A DNA stretch of 10,282 nucleotides from a bacterium. GTDB lineage: Bacteria; SM23-31; JAUVVT01. The notes below the pieces were generated by a model. It searched no databases and was not told the origin of the DNA. It saw nothing but the letters and a program-made list of their open reading frames with translations. The position numbers and the translations under genes were made by a program. Position 1 is the stretch's first letter. The number at the start of each line of letters is the position of its first letter. Positions 1-7,080 of the stretch are shown here, one piece after another. Location of the stretch: the NCBI GenBank assembly GCA_030616165.1, contig JAUWXV010000128.1:1-10282 (forward strand), written 5' to 3'.

Positions 1-316
1 TATGAATGTAAGTATCCTTATTAATACTTCTCTTTTTTAAAATTTTAAATCTTTTACTGTGTTTCATATAGTCATCATAATTTTCATTATATAAGAAATT
101 AATCAATGCAAAGTTTGTTATAATTTTTGCATTTTTTAAAAAATAATTTTTATATTGAAATTGATTATTTTTTTTATTAAATAATTCTTAAAATAGATTA
201 TTGAAAAATAACGTTTGAAATCTGATATAAATATAAACTGAATATAATTTAATTTCAACAAGTATTTTTGCTTTAAGGTAACAAATAAGTGTAAAAAATA
301 ACATAATTTTTATCAT
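1..316 (-). pseudogene. Possible partial or decayed AT-rich gene running off the left edge
   Basis: On the minus strand one frame is almost free of stops from position 379 to the window edge. Its only stop is a TAA at 188-190. By hand count the other two minus frames together carry well over twenty stops over the same span. Candidate starts are ATG at 316-314 and 304-302; downstream of the stop there is an ATG at 67-65. None has a convincing Shine-Dalgarno site. The part after the stop (187 to 1) reads like protein, with Asp, His, Thr, Ala and Arg codons among the Lys, Asn, Phe and Ile codons expected from base composition. If real, this is either the 5' part of a gene extending left or a gene broken by the TAA. 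The residues match no family I recognise. It is much more AT-rich than the other genes here. It could still be chance in low-complexity DNA. Confidence 0.25.
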
Positions 317-554
317 AAGAGAAGAATATTCTAAAAATATAAAATCAATTATAAAAAGACCGGGACTGACTGACCTTGATTAAAAAACTTGAAATTTGTT
401 AATTATATGTTATATTTAAAACTTTTGTAATTTAAAAACTATATTTCTTGCAAACGATTTTTTATTTATAATCTTTGATTATGATAAGCAAAGTATTACG
501 TAATAAATTACTTTAAATAAACAAGTTAAATATTTATAATATTGGAGAATAGAA
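68..554. other. AT-rich intergenic spacer upstream of the CGS-like gene
   Basis: Apart from the possible minus-strand frame that overlaps its left part, I see no supported gene here. It contains two short perfect palindromes, AGAATATTCT at 323-332 and TATTACGTAATA at 494-505. The second lies about 50 bases before the start codon of the PLP enzyme and could be an operator, but such sequences are common by chance in DNA this AT-rich. No recognisable SAM riboswitch or T-box precedes the gene. Several TATAAT strings occur (for example 467-472 and 535-540), but none has a convincing -35 box at the right distance. Confidence 0.4.
544..547 (+). promoter_or_regulatory. Ribosome binding site of the CGS-like gene
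   Basis: GGAG sits seven bases upstream of the ATG at 555. It is the only purine-rich site in the preceding AT-rich spacer, so it fixes the start codon. Confidence 0.7.
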
Positions 555-1724
555 ATGTTGAAAAGACTAAGCAGCATATCAGTTCATGGTGGTGAGAACC
601 GAATATTTGAGTCAGTGACAACCCCGATAGTTCAAACATCGACATATTTTTTCAAAGATACGCACCAAATAAAGGCTTTTATAGAGGGGAAATACCATCA
701 TTATGAATACGGGCGATATAATAATCCAACCCGTGAAGCGGCAGAAAGGAAACTTGCTGCACTGGAGGGAGGAGAGCACTGCATTCTTTTTGATTCTGGG
801 ATGAGTGCTGTTGCAGCAACAATCCTTGGATATGTGGAAAGTGGTGACCATGTGATTCTCACTGATGATTGTTATCGTCAGACTATGCAGTTTATTGAAG
901 CAGTACTTCCAAGATTTAATGTAAATGCCACAATTGTTCCAATAAGGGATTATAATGGGATGGAAAATTCTATCCGCCCAGAAACAAGATTGATTTTTTC
1001 GGAATCACCTACTAACCCATATTTAAATATTCTTGACATTCGGCGGATTGCAGAGATGGGGAAGGATCATAAGGTTGTTACAGTCATAGACAGCACATTT
1101 GGTACACCATACAACCAGAGGCCGTTGGAACTTGGTATAGATATTGTAATTCATAGCGGGACAAAATATTTTGGCGGGCATAATGACATTCTAATAGGTG
1201 CGGTGATTGGAGAGGAATCGGTGCTTTCTCCAATAAGGGAGTATCAGAGAATTGTCGGTGGTGTTCCTGACCCGCATGGTTGTTATCTTCTGATTAGAGG
1301 TCTTAAGAGCTGTGCAGTTCGCATGGAACACGTAAATGCTTCCGCTATGAAGGTTGCTGAATTCTTAGAGGGTCATTCTATGGTAAGACGAGTTTATTAT
1401 CCTGGTCTTCCCAGTCATCAAGATTATCAATTAGCCTCCAGGCAGATGAAAGGTTTTGGGGCTGTGGTAACTTTTGAAATAAATGGTGAATGGGAAGAAA
1501 CTGAAAAATTTTTAAACGGTTTGGAACTCTGCCTTCTTGCTCCAAGCTTTGGTGGTCCAGAAACCCTCGTTACACATCCGGCGAGTATGTCTTACTATTC
1601 TATGTCAAGAGAAGAAAGGATTAAGCAGGGTATTCTTGATGAATTAATAAGAGTCGCTGTAGGACTTGAAGACACGCAAGATATTATTGATGACCTGAAT
1701 CAGGCTCTAAATAAATGCAGTTAA
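555..1724 (+). CDS. Cystathionine gamma-synthase-like PLP enzyme, plant-type
   Basis: This is a 389-residue member of the Cys/Met metabolism PLP-dependent (trans-sulfuration) family, fold type I, cytosolic and normally a homotetramer. Visible motifs are the YEYGRYNNPT phosphate-binding segment (50-59), SGM at 81-83, the pyridine-nitrogen Asp in VIDSTF (D179), the Schiff-base lysine in SGTKYFGGHND (K204), and the C-terminal SFGGPETLVTHPASMSYY block (331-348) followed by GLED. Length is normal for the family. The most likely reaction joins cysteine to an activated homoserine to give cystathionine. A lyase or O-acylhomoserine sulfhydrylase role cannot be excluded. From memory the pattern (EYGRY, GGHND, APSFGG, PASMSY) resembles plant cystathionine gamma-synthase more than the MetB of enteric bacteria. 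The start is supported by GGAG at 544-547, seven bases before ATG. It stands alone, with no neighbouring methionine genes. Confidence 0.9.
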   Translation: MLKRLSSISVHGGENRIFESVTTPIVQTSTYFFKDTHQIKAFIEGKYHHYEYGRYNNPTREAAERKLAALEGGEHCILFDSGMSAVAATILGYVESGDHVILTDDCYRQTMQFIEAVLPRFNVNATIVPIRDYNGMENSIRPETRLIFSESPTNPYLNILDIRRIAEMGKDHKVVTVIDSTFGTPYNQRPLELGIDIVIHSGTKYFGGHNDILIGAVIGEESVLSPIREYQRIVGGVPDPHGCYLLIRGLKSCAVRMEHVNASAMKVAEFLEGHSMVRRVYYPGLPSHQDYQLASRQMKGFGAVVTFEINGEWEETEKFLNGLELCLLAPSFGGPETLVTHPASMSYYSMSREERIKQGILDELIRVAVGLEDTQDIIDDLNQALNKCS

Positions 1725-1914
1725 TAAATTAAATATTACGAGTAAAATATTATATTTAAATTTAAGTCCTGTGCTGAGAAATATCATTTTTATTTGGAAT
1801 AATTTAAACTAATTATTGAACTTTGTCGAAAATATATTTGTTGATAAATTTCTGAATTATTTATAGATTAATTTAAGATTAATACATTAGCGACTAAAAA
1901 TCGAAAGATATTTT
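1725..1914. other. AT-rich spacer between the CGS-like gene and the PorV-like gene
   Basis: About 190 bases with no ORF and no GC-rich hairpin followed by a T-run, so no obvious intrinsic terminator. The length suggests the PorV-like gene has its own promoter, although I cannot point to one. Only a weak GAAAG (1903-1907) precedes the ATG at 1915. Confidence 0.4.
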
Positions 1915-2823
1915 ATGAAAAGACATCTTCTTCTTTATTTGATTTTTCTGTTGAGTTTCTGGGGAGAAGGGATTGAAGCAAAAACAAGGGGTTTATCTTC
2001 TTTGAGGATAGGAGTGGGGGGGAGGGCTGTAGGAATGGGTGAAGCCTTCTCTGCTGTTTCCGATGGGGCTATTTCAGCATACTGGAATCCCGCTGGTCTT
2101 GTTGAAACTGATGGATATGAACTTGTTACTGCTCATAATAGGTGGCTGTTTGATGTTAGTTCTGAATTTATATCTTTTGCTTCAAATAGAGGAGATTATG
2201 TCCTGGGTCTTAGTTTTTATTACACGGATATGGGTAAAATTGAAGCGAGAACATTTAGAAATGAGAAAGACCCGATTGGATTTTTCAGTGCAAATGACAT
2301 CTCTCTGGGGATATCTTTTGCAAAGAAAATTAAAAAAGAATTTGATATAGGGGTTACATTAAAATATTTATATGAAAAAATATATATAGAAAAATCTTCA
2401 GGTTATGCTTTTGATATAGGGGTGAGGTATCATTTGTTTAAGGATGTTTTAAACACAAGTATTGTGATAAAAAATTTAGGCACAATGAACAAAATGCGGG
2501 ATAAGAAAATTTCCCTGCCCATCACATATCGGGCAGGGATAATGTTTAACCTTTCTAAGATTTTTAATAAAAAAGATTTTTTGTTTATTTCTTCAGATTA
2601 TGAAATTTCTCCAGATTATAATAATCACCTTATGTTTGGCTTGGAAGCCAGAGTCAGCGAAGCGTTTGCAATTAGATGTGGGTATCAAAATGGATATCGA
2701 GAAAGAAATTTTTGCGGTGGAATTGGAATAAGTTTAAATTTTGTCAGGGTAGATTATGGATTTACTCCCTTTTCTTCAGATTTGGGTAATACGCACAGGT
2801 TTTCTCTAAAATTTAATTGGTAG
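1915..2823 (+). CDS. PorV/PorQ-like (UPF0164-type) outer-membrane beta-barrel protein
   Basis: This 302-residue protein starts with a signal peptide: Lys-Arg at 2-3, a hydrophobic core at about 5-16, and a likely cleavage after Ala22 (IEA). The mature N-terminus carries the block typical of PorV/PorQ/UPF0164 proteins: RIGVGGRAVGMGEAFSAVSD (31-50), then AYWNPAGL (55-62). The rest alternates polar and hydrophobic residues as transmembrane beta strands do. It ends in FSLKFNW, an aromatic C-terminus of the kind read by the BAM machinery, though with Trp rather than the commoner Phe. Family members are FadL-like barrels of about 300-400 residues. In Bacteroidota PorV works with the type IX secretion system, but similar proteins occur in organisms where no such role is known. 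No other secretion gene is in the window, so the role here is open. The ribosome binding site is weak, and the gene carries a strong internal inverted repeat at 2512-2539. Confidence 0.8.
   Translation: MKRHLLLYLIFLLSFWGEGIEAKTRGLSSLRIGVGGRAVGMGEAFSAVSDGAISAYWNPAGLVETDGYELVTAHNRWLFDVSSEFISFASNRGDYVLGLSFYYTDMGKIEARTFRNEKDPIGFFSANDISLGISFAKKIKKEFDIGVTLKYLYEKIYIEKSSGYAFDIGVRYHLFKDVLNTSIVIKNLGTMNKMRDKKISLPITYRAGIMFNLSKIFNKKDFLFISSDYEISPDYNNHLMFGLEARVSEAFAIRCGYQNGYRERNFCGGIGISLNFVRVDYGFTPFSSDLGNTHRFSLKFNW
2512..2539. repeat. GC-rich inverted repeat inside the PorV-like gene
   Basis: TCCCTGCCC (2512-2520) and GGGCAGGGA (2531-2539) are perfect 9-base complementary arms around a 10-base loop, encoding part of a strand-turn (around SLPITYRAGI). 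Seven of nine pairs are G-C in an otherwise AT-rich gene, so the hairpin should be stable in mRNA. No T-run follows it on either strand, so it is not an intrinsic terminator. It may simply reflect codon choice. Confidence 0.6.
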
Positions 2824-2888
2824 GGAATGTATAATCGGATTAAAAAATAAGTCAAACTGTATATAAATATTAAACATTTTATAGTTAT

Positions 2889-3686
2889 CTATCTTGTGTA
2901 TCCTTCAATTTCCTGATAAATAATACTGCCGCAGTGTTTGCAGTGAACAGCATCCTTGTCATGGAATTTTAGACCACAGTTTTTGCAGACTACCTCCATT
3001 TTACTTCCCAGAATTGTTTCTTTTATAAGATTACCAACCTGCCAGGGAATAAGGATTATTCCAAGGACAATAATAAATAACGTAGCCAATTTCCCATAGA
3101 AGGAGACAGGAGTAATATCACCAAAGCCAACCGTTGTTATCGTAACGAGAGAAAAATATACTGCATCAAAAAAGGAAGGAAACATTTCAGGTTGGGCTTT
3201 CCCTTCAATGTTATATATCAATCCGGCATCTAAAAAGATAATTGCTGTGATTACAAAGGCTATTCTTAAAATATGGAGATGGGTCCTTGTTATTTGCCCA
3301 AAAAAGAATTTATGGTTTTCAAAAAATCGGGTAAATCTGAATACTCTGAGTACCCTCAAGACTCTCAGGAATCTGAAATCTCCAAATGCGAAAACTGATG
3401 GTAAGATAGCTAACAGGTCAATGAAACTCATTAAACTAAAAACATAGTTTATCTTTTTCTCCGCAACCCAGAAACGAAGAATGTATTCAATTGAAAATAG
3501 AATAACTGTGATAATCTCTATTACCCTGAAATATATTTCATAAGCTTTGTAGGCAGGTATCGATTCAAAAACAAATGCGGAACAGGCAGTGATGTTGATT
3601 ATTAGAAGATAAATGTCCAGAGCCTTCCCCATTGGGGTTTCAGTATCTTCGAACCAGAAGGCTAATTTTTTCTTAAAAGTTTCCAT
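2889..3686 (-). CDS. Voltage-gated potassium channel (ion transporter family) with C-terminal zinc ribbon
   Basis: This 265-residue inner-membrane protein has the six-helix Kv plan. S1 is about 24-42 and S2 about 54-72 with acidic E67. S3 is about 82-99 with D90. S4 carries six arginines at every third position (R105, R108, R111, R114, R117, R120), a textbook voltage sensor. S5 is about 139-158, the pore helix about 172-184, the potassium selectivity filter TVGFGD is 185-190, and S6 is about 198-218 with a Pro (P214). After S6 comes a short cytosolic tail with C234-x2-C237-x11-C249-x2-C252, a four-cysteine zinc ribbon in place of the RCK or cyclic-nucleotide domain common in other prokaryotic channels. 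It would conduct potassium in response to membrane voltage; the ribbon could aid assembly or sense metal or redox state, which is inference. It is the last gene of the minus-strand run, 22 bases after the phosphatase. No clear ribosome binding site precedes the ATG, so translation may be coupled or weak. Confidence 0.88.
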   Translation of the reverse strand: METFKKKLAFWFEDTETPMGKALDIYLLIINITACSAFVFESIPAYKAYEIYFRVIEIITVILFSIEYILRFWVAEKKINYVFSLMSFIDLLAILPSVFAFGDFRFLRVLRVLRVFRFTRFFENHKFFFGQITRTHLHILRIAFVITAIIFLDAGLIYNIEGKAQPEMFPSFFDAVYFSLVTITTVGFGDITPVSFYGKLATLFIIVLGIILIPWQVGNLIKETILGSKMEVVCKNCGLKFHDKDAVHCKHCGSIIYQEIEGYTR

Positions 3687-3708
3687 AAGAAAAACGATAA
3701 ATAAAATT

Positions 3709-4494
3709 TTATTCTTTTTCTGCTATCTCTATTTCATTCATCAACTCTTTATGTATCAATCTATTTGATGCGAGGGTATTATTACCGAAAAGTGAATGTT
3801 CCCCGCCAGTAAAGTTAGTAATAATTCCTCCTGCCTCTTTAAGTATAATTTTCCCTGCTGCCATGTCCCACGGTTTCAGGTCAAGTTCCCAGAAACCATC
3901 CACTCTTCCCGATGCCAGATAACAGAGGTCAAGTGCAGCAGACCCCGCTCTTCTTACCGCTTGTGCTTTTGATAAAAAATGATTAAAGAGTTTAATGCTT
4001 CGTTCTGTAATTACATACGGGAAACCAGTTGCAAGGAGACTGTTTTTCAGAAAACGAGTATCGGAGACTGAGATTTTTTTGTTATTTAAAAATGCCCCTT
4101 TTCCCTTTACTGCGCGAAACAATTCACTTCTTGTAGGATCTAATACTACTCCGACTTGAAGTTTACGGTCTATTTCGAATGCGATTGAAACTGCAAATAT
4201 TGGATAATCGTGAGAGAAGTTTGTTGTTCCATCCAATGGGTCGATATACCATGTATATTCTGCTCTACTGCTGTCAGGTTTTGATTCTTCAGCAATAATC
4301 TGATGCGATGGATATCTCTCCTTTATTATCTGTATTATGTTATCTTCAGATTTTCGATCCACTTCGGTTACAAGATTGATTTTTCCTTTGTAATCTACAT
4401 TTTTCTCCTTACCGATGTATGACAGGAGAATTTTTGCCGATTCTTTTGCTGCAAATATAGCGGTATTTAAATATTCATTTTCCATATTTTTCAT
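3709..4494 (-). CDS. suhB: Inositol-1-monophosphatase family enzyme (SuhB-like)
   Basis: This 261-residue soluble protein shows all the metal-binding motifs of the inositol monophosphatase family, a magnesium-dependent, lithium-sensitive group. These are AEES (E69, E70), WYIDPLDGTTNF (82-93, with D85, D88 and the GTT phosphate loop), and WDMAAGKIILKEAGG (209-223, with D210). Length is normal. Family members dephosphorylate myo-inositol 1-phosphate and related sugar phosphates; some act on fructose 1,6-bisphosphate, NADP or histidinol phosphate, and bacterial SuhB also helps rRNA transcription. The exact substrate cannot be read from sequence, so the symbol marks family only. It lies 30 bases downstream of araD on the same strand, so a sugar-phosphate role tied to the pentose genes is possible. 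AAAGGA lies just before the first ATG and makes it a better start than the Met at residue 4. Confidence 0.88.
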   Translation of the reverse strand: MKNMENEYLNTAIFAAKESAKILLSYIGKEKNVDYKGKINLVTEVDRKSEDNIIQIIKERYPSHQIIAEESKPDSSRAEYTWYIDPLDGTTNFSHDYPIFAVSIAFEIDRKLQVGVVLDPTRSELFRAVKGKGAFLNNKKISVSDTRFLKNSLLATGFPYVITERSIKLFNHFLSKAQAVRRAGSAALDLCYLASGRVDGFWELDLKPWDMAAGKIILKEAGGIITNFTGGEHSLFGNNTLASNRLIHKELMNEIEIAEKE

Positions 4495-4524
4495 TCTGTC
4501 CTTTGATTAAAATAAGAGAAAAAT

Positions 4525-5169
4525 TTAACGCTGTCCATACCAGCTGTGGTATCTGTCCCACCATTTTTTAACTTCTTCAGGAGGCAATATATCGGGTTCC
4601 CCTTTAAGTAATGCAAGGTGGAGAGTTTTTGCAATATCTTCAAGCATAACTGCTGCTTTCAGAGCTTTCTCTGGTGAGTTATCGAGTGTAAAAACACCGT
4701 GATTCTTAATTAAAACAGCAGGGCTTTCGTTTTTTACTTCGAGTATTGCCTTTCCGATTTCGTCTCCTTCGTTGGATGCGTATCTTGTGCATGGGATTAA
4801 ACTGCCAAATTCGTCTGCGATTGCCGTGAGATATGCTGGAATTGACATTCCCAGAGCAGCAAAACTTGTTGCATAATTTGAATGGGTATGTATTATCCCC
4901 CCAATTTCGGGAAGATTTTTATATAAATATAAATGTATTGGCATATCTACAGACGGAGTTAAAGCCCCTTCAATAATTTCTCCATTCTGGTTAACAATGA
5001 CAAGGTTTTCTGGTTTCAAGGTTTCATAATCGACTCCGCTCGGCTTAATTGTTATATATCCTGTTTGGAAGTCTCTGCCTGATGCGTTACCGCTGTGCAT
5101 AGTAACAAGACCGCATTTTAGTAAAGATATATTTACCTTCCAGACCTCTTTTCGCAGTTTTTCTAACAT
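4525..5169 (-). CDS. araD: L-ribulose-5-phosphate 4-epimerase (class II aldolase/AraD family)
   Basis: This 214-residue cytosolic enzyme most likely converts L-ribulose 5-phosphate to D-xylulose 5-phosphate by retro-aldol cleavage and rejoining at a divalent metal. Aligned from memory with E. coli AraD, the key residues are present: D75 in PSVDMP, zinc ligands H94 and H96 in HTHS and H157 in NHGVF, the catalytic D119 in ADEFG, and the C-terminal catalytic tyrosine Y211 in WYGQ. The N-terminal phosphate-binding GN (27-28) and the IKPSGVDY block (41-48) also fit AraD. It is about 15 residues shorter than E. coli AraD, the gap falling after CTRYASNEGD in the loop before H157. The C-terminal YGQ and the neighbour (12 bases downstream of araB) favour AraD over L-fuculose-phosphate aldolase. 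The site upstream of ATG is only a weak AGAAAAG. Confidence 0.9.
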   Translation of the reverse strand: MLEKLRKEVWKVNISLLKCGLVTMHSGNASGRDFQTGYITIKPSGVDYETLKPENLVIVNQNGEIIEGALTPSVDMPIHLYLYKNLPEIGGIIHTHSNYATSFAALGMSIPAYLTAIADEFGSLIPCTRYASNEGDEIGKAILEVKNESPAVLIKNHGVFTLDNSPEKALKAAVMLEDIAKTLHLALLKGEPDILPPEEVKKWWDRYHSWYGQR

Positions 5170-5181
5170 TTTTGTTCTTTT

Positions 5182-6867
5182 CTATGATTTATTTTTTATA
5201 ATAGTTTGTTTAATCTTTTTAAGTCGTTTCATAACGTCGTTTTCGCCTCTTCCGAAATGGTCATGAAGAATTTCGTATTCAGTAAATAGTCTGGAATAAA
5301 TTTTTTGATTTTCAGGTATAGGTTTATAAGTTTCTTGTTTCAGGTGAGCCATATTTTTAGCTGCTTCTTCAATAGAATCATAACCTCCTCTGTTTTTTCC
5401 TGCCGCAACGGCACCAAATATAGCAGAACCAAGTGCTGAAGCCTGGGAAGAGCGTGCAATCTTTATTTTTCTTCCTGTCACATCTGAATATATCTGCATT
5501 AGCAGTTTATTTTTTTCAGGAAGTCCACCACAGGCATAAATTTCGTCAACGGCAACTCCGCTGTTTTCTAACGTTTTTATTATTTTATTAGTTCCGAAAG
5601 CGGTTGCTTCGATTAAAGCCCGGTAGATTTCTTCAGGTTTTGTGATAAGTGTGAATCCGACTATCATACCAAAAAGGTCAGCATCAACAAGAATAGACCT
5701 ATTTCCATTCCACCAATCGAGTGCTATAAGCCCACTTTCACCGGGTTTTATCTTTGATGCTTTTTCCTCAAGAAGTGAATGTAAACTTAAATCTTTTCTT
5801 TTTGCTTTGTCGTGATAGTCAGGCGGGACACAGTTTTTTGTAAACCATGCAAAAATATCACCAACAGCAGATTGTCCAGCCTCGAATCCAAAATAACCAG
5901 GCAGTATCCCATCTTCTACTACTCCGCACATCCCTTCAGCGAATTTCAGTTCTTTACCAAGAACCATATGACATATTGATGTCCCCATAATCATTACCAT
6001 TTTTTTTGTATCCACCACAGTTGCAGCAGGGACAGCCACGTGAGCATCGACGTTGCCAACTGAAACTGCTGTTCCTTTCAGTAATCCGGTAAGTTCGGAC
6101 ATTTCCGCAGTTATTTCTCCTGCTTTCCCGCCGAGCGGGTAAATTATTTCGGAAAGTTTTTCTTTAACGACATTTTCCATCCGTGGGTCAAGGGCTTTAA
6201 AATATTCATTACTTGGGTATCCTTCGTGCTTATCCCATATTGCTTTGTATCCTGCAGTACAGAGGTTTCTCTTTTCTTCACCTGTAAGTTTCAGCACAAT
6301 CCAGTCCGCTCCTTCAATAAATCTATCCGCTGCTTCATAGACATCCTGTGCATGTATCAGGGTTTCTAAAATTTTTGGAAAAAACCATTCTGAAGAGATT
6401 TTTCCACCATATCTGGAGAGAAATTTTTCGTTTCTTTTTCTCGCAGTTTCGTTTATGATATCTGCTTCTGGCTGTGCTGCGTGATGTTTCCAGAGTTTAA
6501 CCCAGGCATAAGGATTGCTCCTGAATTTTTCTGAAAAGCAGAGGGGGGCACCATTTTTGTCAATTGGAAGTATAGTGCAGGATGTAAAATCTGTACCTAA
6601 TCCAATTACATCTTCTGGTTTAACTCCAGATTTTTTTAAAAGAGCAGGTATTGTTACTTTTAATGTTGTTATATAGTCTTCTGGATTCTGGAGTGCCCAG
6701 TCGGGTCTGAGTTTGGTTTTCCCATCGAGTAGTATTTCGTCTATTACACCATCTTTATAATTATATACTGATGTTGTAACTTCTTCACCAGTCGCAGTAT
6801 CAACTAAAACAGCCCTTCCAGATTCAGTCCCATAGTCGATGCCTATTGAATATTTTTTATTCCCCAT
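5182..6867 (-). CDS. araB: Ribulokinase (AraB), FGGY kinase family
   Basis: This cytosolic FGGY-family sugar kinase phosphorylates L-ribulose to L-ribulose 5-phosphate with ATP. From the start used here it has 561 residues, the usual AraB size. Motifs in order: [16 protein letters not shown] (8-23), the nucleotide/sugar N-domain signature; KLWKHHAAQ (124-132) and GGKISSEW (154-161), both characteristic of ribulokinases; [11 protein letters not shown] with the catalytic base D274; MGTSICH (294-300); DWWNGNRS (384-391); and the C-domain adenosine loop CGGLP (446-450). The sequence closely matches my memory of AraB from Bacillus and Geobacillus rather than the E. coli form. An ATG exists 15 bases upstream (6882), but the ATG at 6867 is preceded six bases away by GGGAG, whereas the first has no such site. 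araD follows after 12 bases, so the two form an operon. AraB enzymes tolerate D-ribulose and some pentitols, so the true substrate is not fixed. Confidence 0.95.
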   Translation of the reverse strand: MGNKKYSIGIDYGTESGRAVLVDTATGEEVTTSVYNYKDGVIDEILLDGKTKLRPDWALQNPEDYITTLKVTIPALLKKSGVKPEDVIGLGTDFTSCTILPIDKNGAPLCFSEKFRSNPYAWVKLWKHHAAQPEADIINETARKRNEKFLSRYGGKISSEWFFPKILETLIHAQDVYEAADRFIEGADWIVLKLTGEEKRNLCTAGYKAIWDKHEGYPSNEYFKALDPRMENVVKEKLSEIIYPLGGKAGEITAEMSELTGLLKGTAVSVGNVDAHVAVPAATVVDTKKMVMIMGTSICHMVLGKELKFAEGMCGVVEDGILPGYFGFEAGQSAVGDIFAWFTKNCVPPDYHDKAKRKDLSLHSLLEEKASKIKPGESGLIALDWWNGNRSILVDADLFGMIVGFTLITKPEEIYRALIEATAFGTNKIIKTLENSGVAVDEIYACGGLPEKNKLLMQIYSDVTGRKIKIARSSQASALGSAIFGAVAAGKNRGGYDSIEEAAKNMAHLKQETYKPIPENQKIYSRLFTEYEILHDHFGRGENDVMKRLKKIKQTIIKNKS

Positions 6868-6873
6868 TCTCTT

Positions 6874-6879
6874 CTCCCA
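6874..6879 (-). promoter_or_regulatory. Ribosome binding site that decides the araB start
   Basis: The minus strand reads GTGGGAGAAGAGAATG, placing a strong GGGAG a normal distance before the ATG at 6867. The upstream in-frame ATG at 6882 follows CCTTTTAG and has no Shine-Dalgarno sequence. Confidence 0.65.
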
Positions 6880-6921
6880 CATCTAAAAGGATATTATCAA
6901 AATTTTTTTATTTTTGATATT

Positions 6922-7080
6922 TCTCATTTATCCCTGATATTCGTGATGAATGAGACACCTTTTTTGAAAAAAAGGTGTTTCCAAAAAACTTACTAATATT
7001 CCTCATCCTCAAAGTGCATGGGTGATGAAGAATAAGTAGAAAGTTTTCTTTGCTTACTTTCTTTTTCAAAAGAAAGTAAG
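6922..7080. repeat. Four consecutive inverted repeats in the dehydrogenase-araB spacer
   Basis: Almost the whole spacer is taken up by dyads laid end to end. (A) TCTCATTTATC 6922-6932 pairs with GATGAATGAGA 6945-6955, one wobble. (B) ACACCTTTTTT 6955-6965 pairs perfectly with AAAAAAGGTGT 6968-6978. (C) An imperfect long arm pair, 6985-7007 with 7024-7047, runs over GATGA-GAATA and AGTA-AAGTTTT blocks with small bulges and a 16-base loop. (D) CTTACTTTCTTTT 7053-7065 pairs perfectly with AAAAGAAAGTAAG 7068-7080, ending one base before the dehydrogenase stop codon. None is followed by a clean T-run on the minus strand, so they do not look like a standard intrinsic terminator. They may protect or process the mRNA 3' end, attenuate araB, or be a dispersed palindromic repeat element. 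Confidence 0.75.

Noticed and set aside
460-545. TATAAT strings as sigma-70 promoters for the CGS-like gene
   Set aside because: TATAAT at 467-472 has TTGCAA only 13 bases upstream, too short a spacer, and such strings are expected by chance at this base composition.
380-554. SAM or other methionine riboswitch ahead of the CGS-like gene
   Set aside because: There is no conserved GC-containing multi-helix core; the leader is nearly all A and T.
612-3447. Smaller ORFs overlapping the CGS-like, PorV-like and channel genes (612-851 minus, 2039-2350 plus, 3208-3447 plus)
   Set aside because: Each lies inside a well-supported gene in another frame, has no ribosome binding site of its own and no recognisable motif.
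6868-6882. Extended araB start at the upstream ATG (566 residues)
   Set aside because: That ATG has no Shine-Dalgarno site, while the ATG at 6867 follows GGGAG at normal distance and begins right before the conserved IGIDYGT motif.
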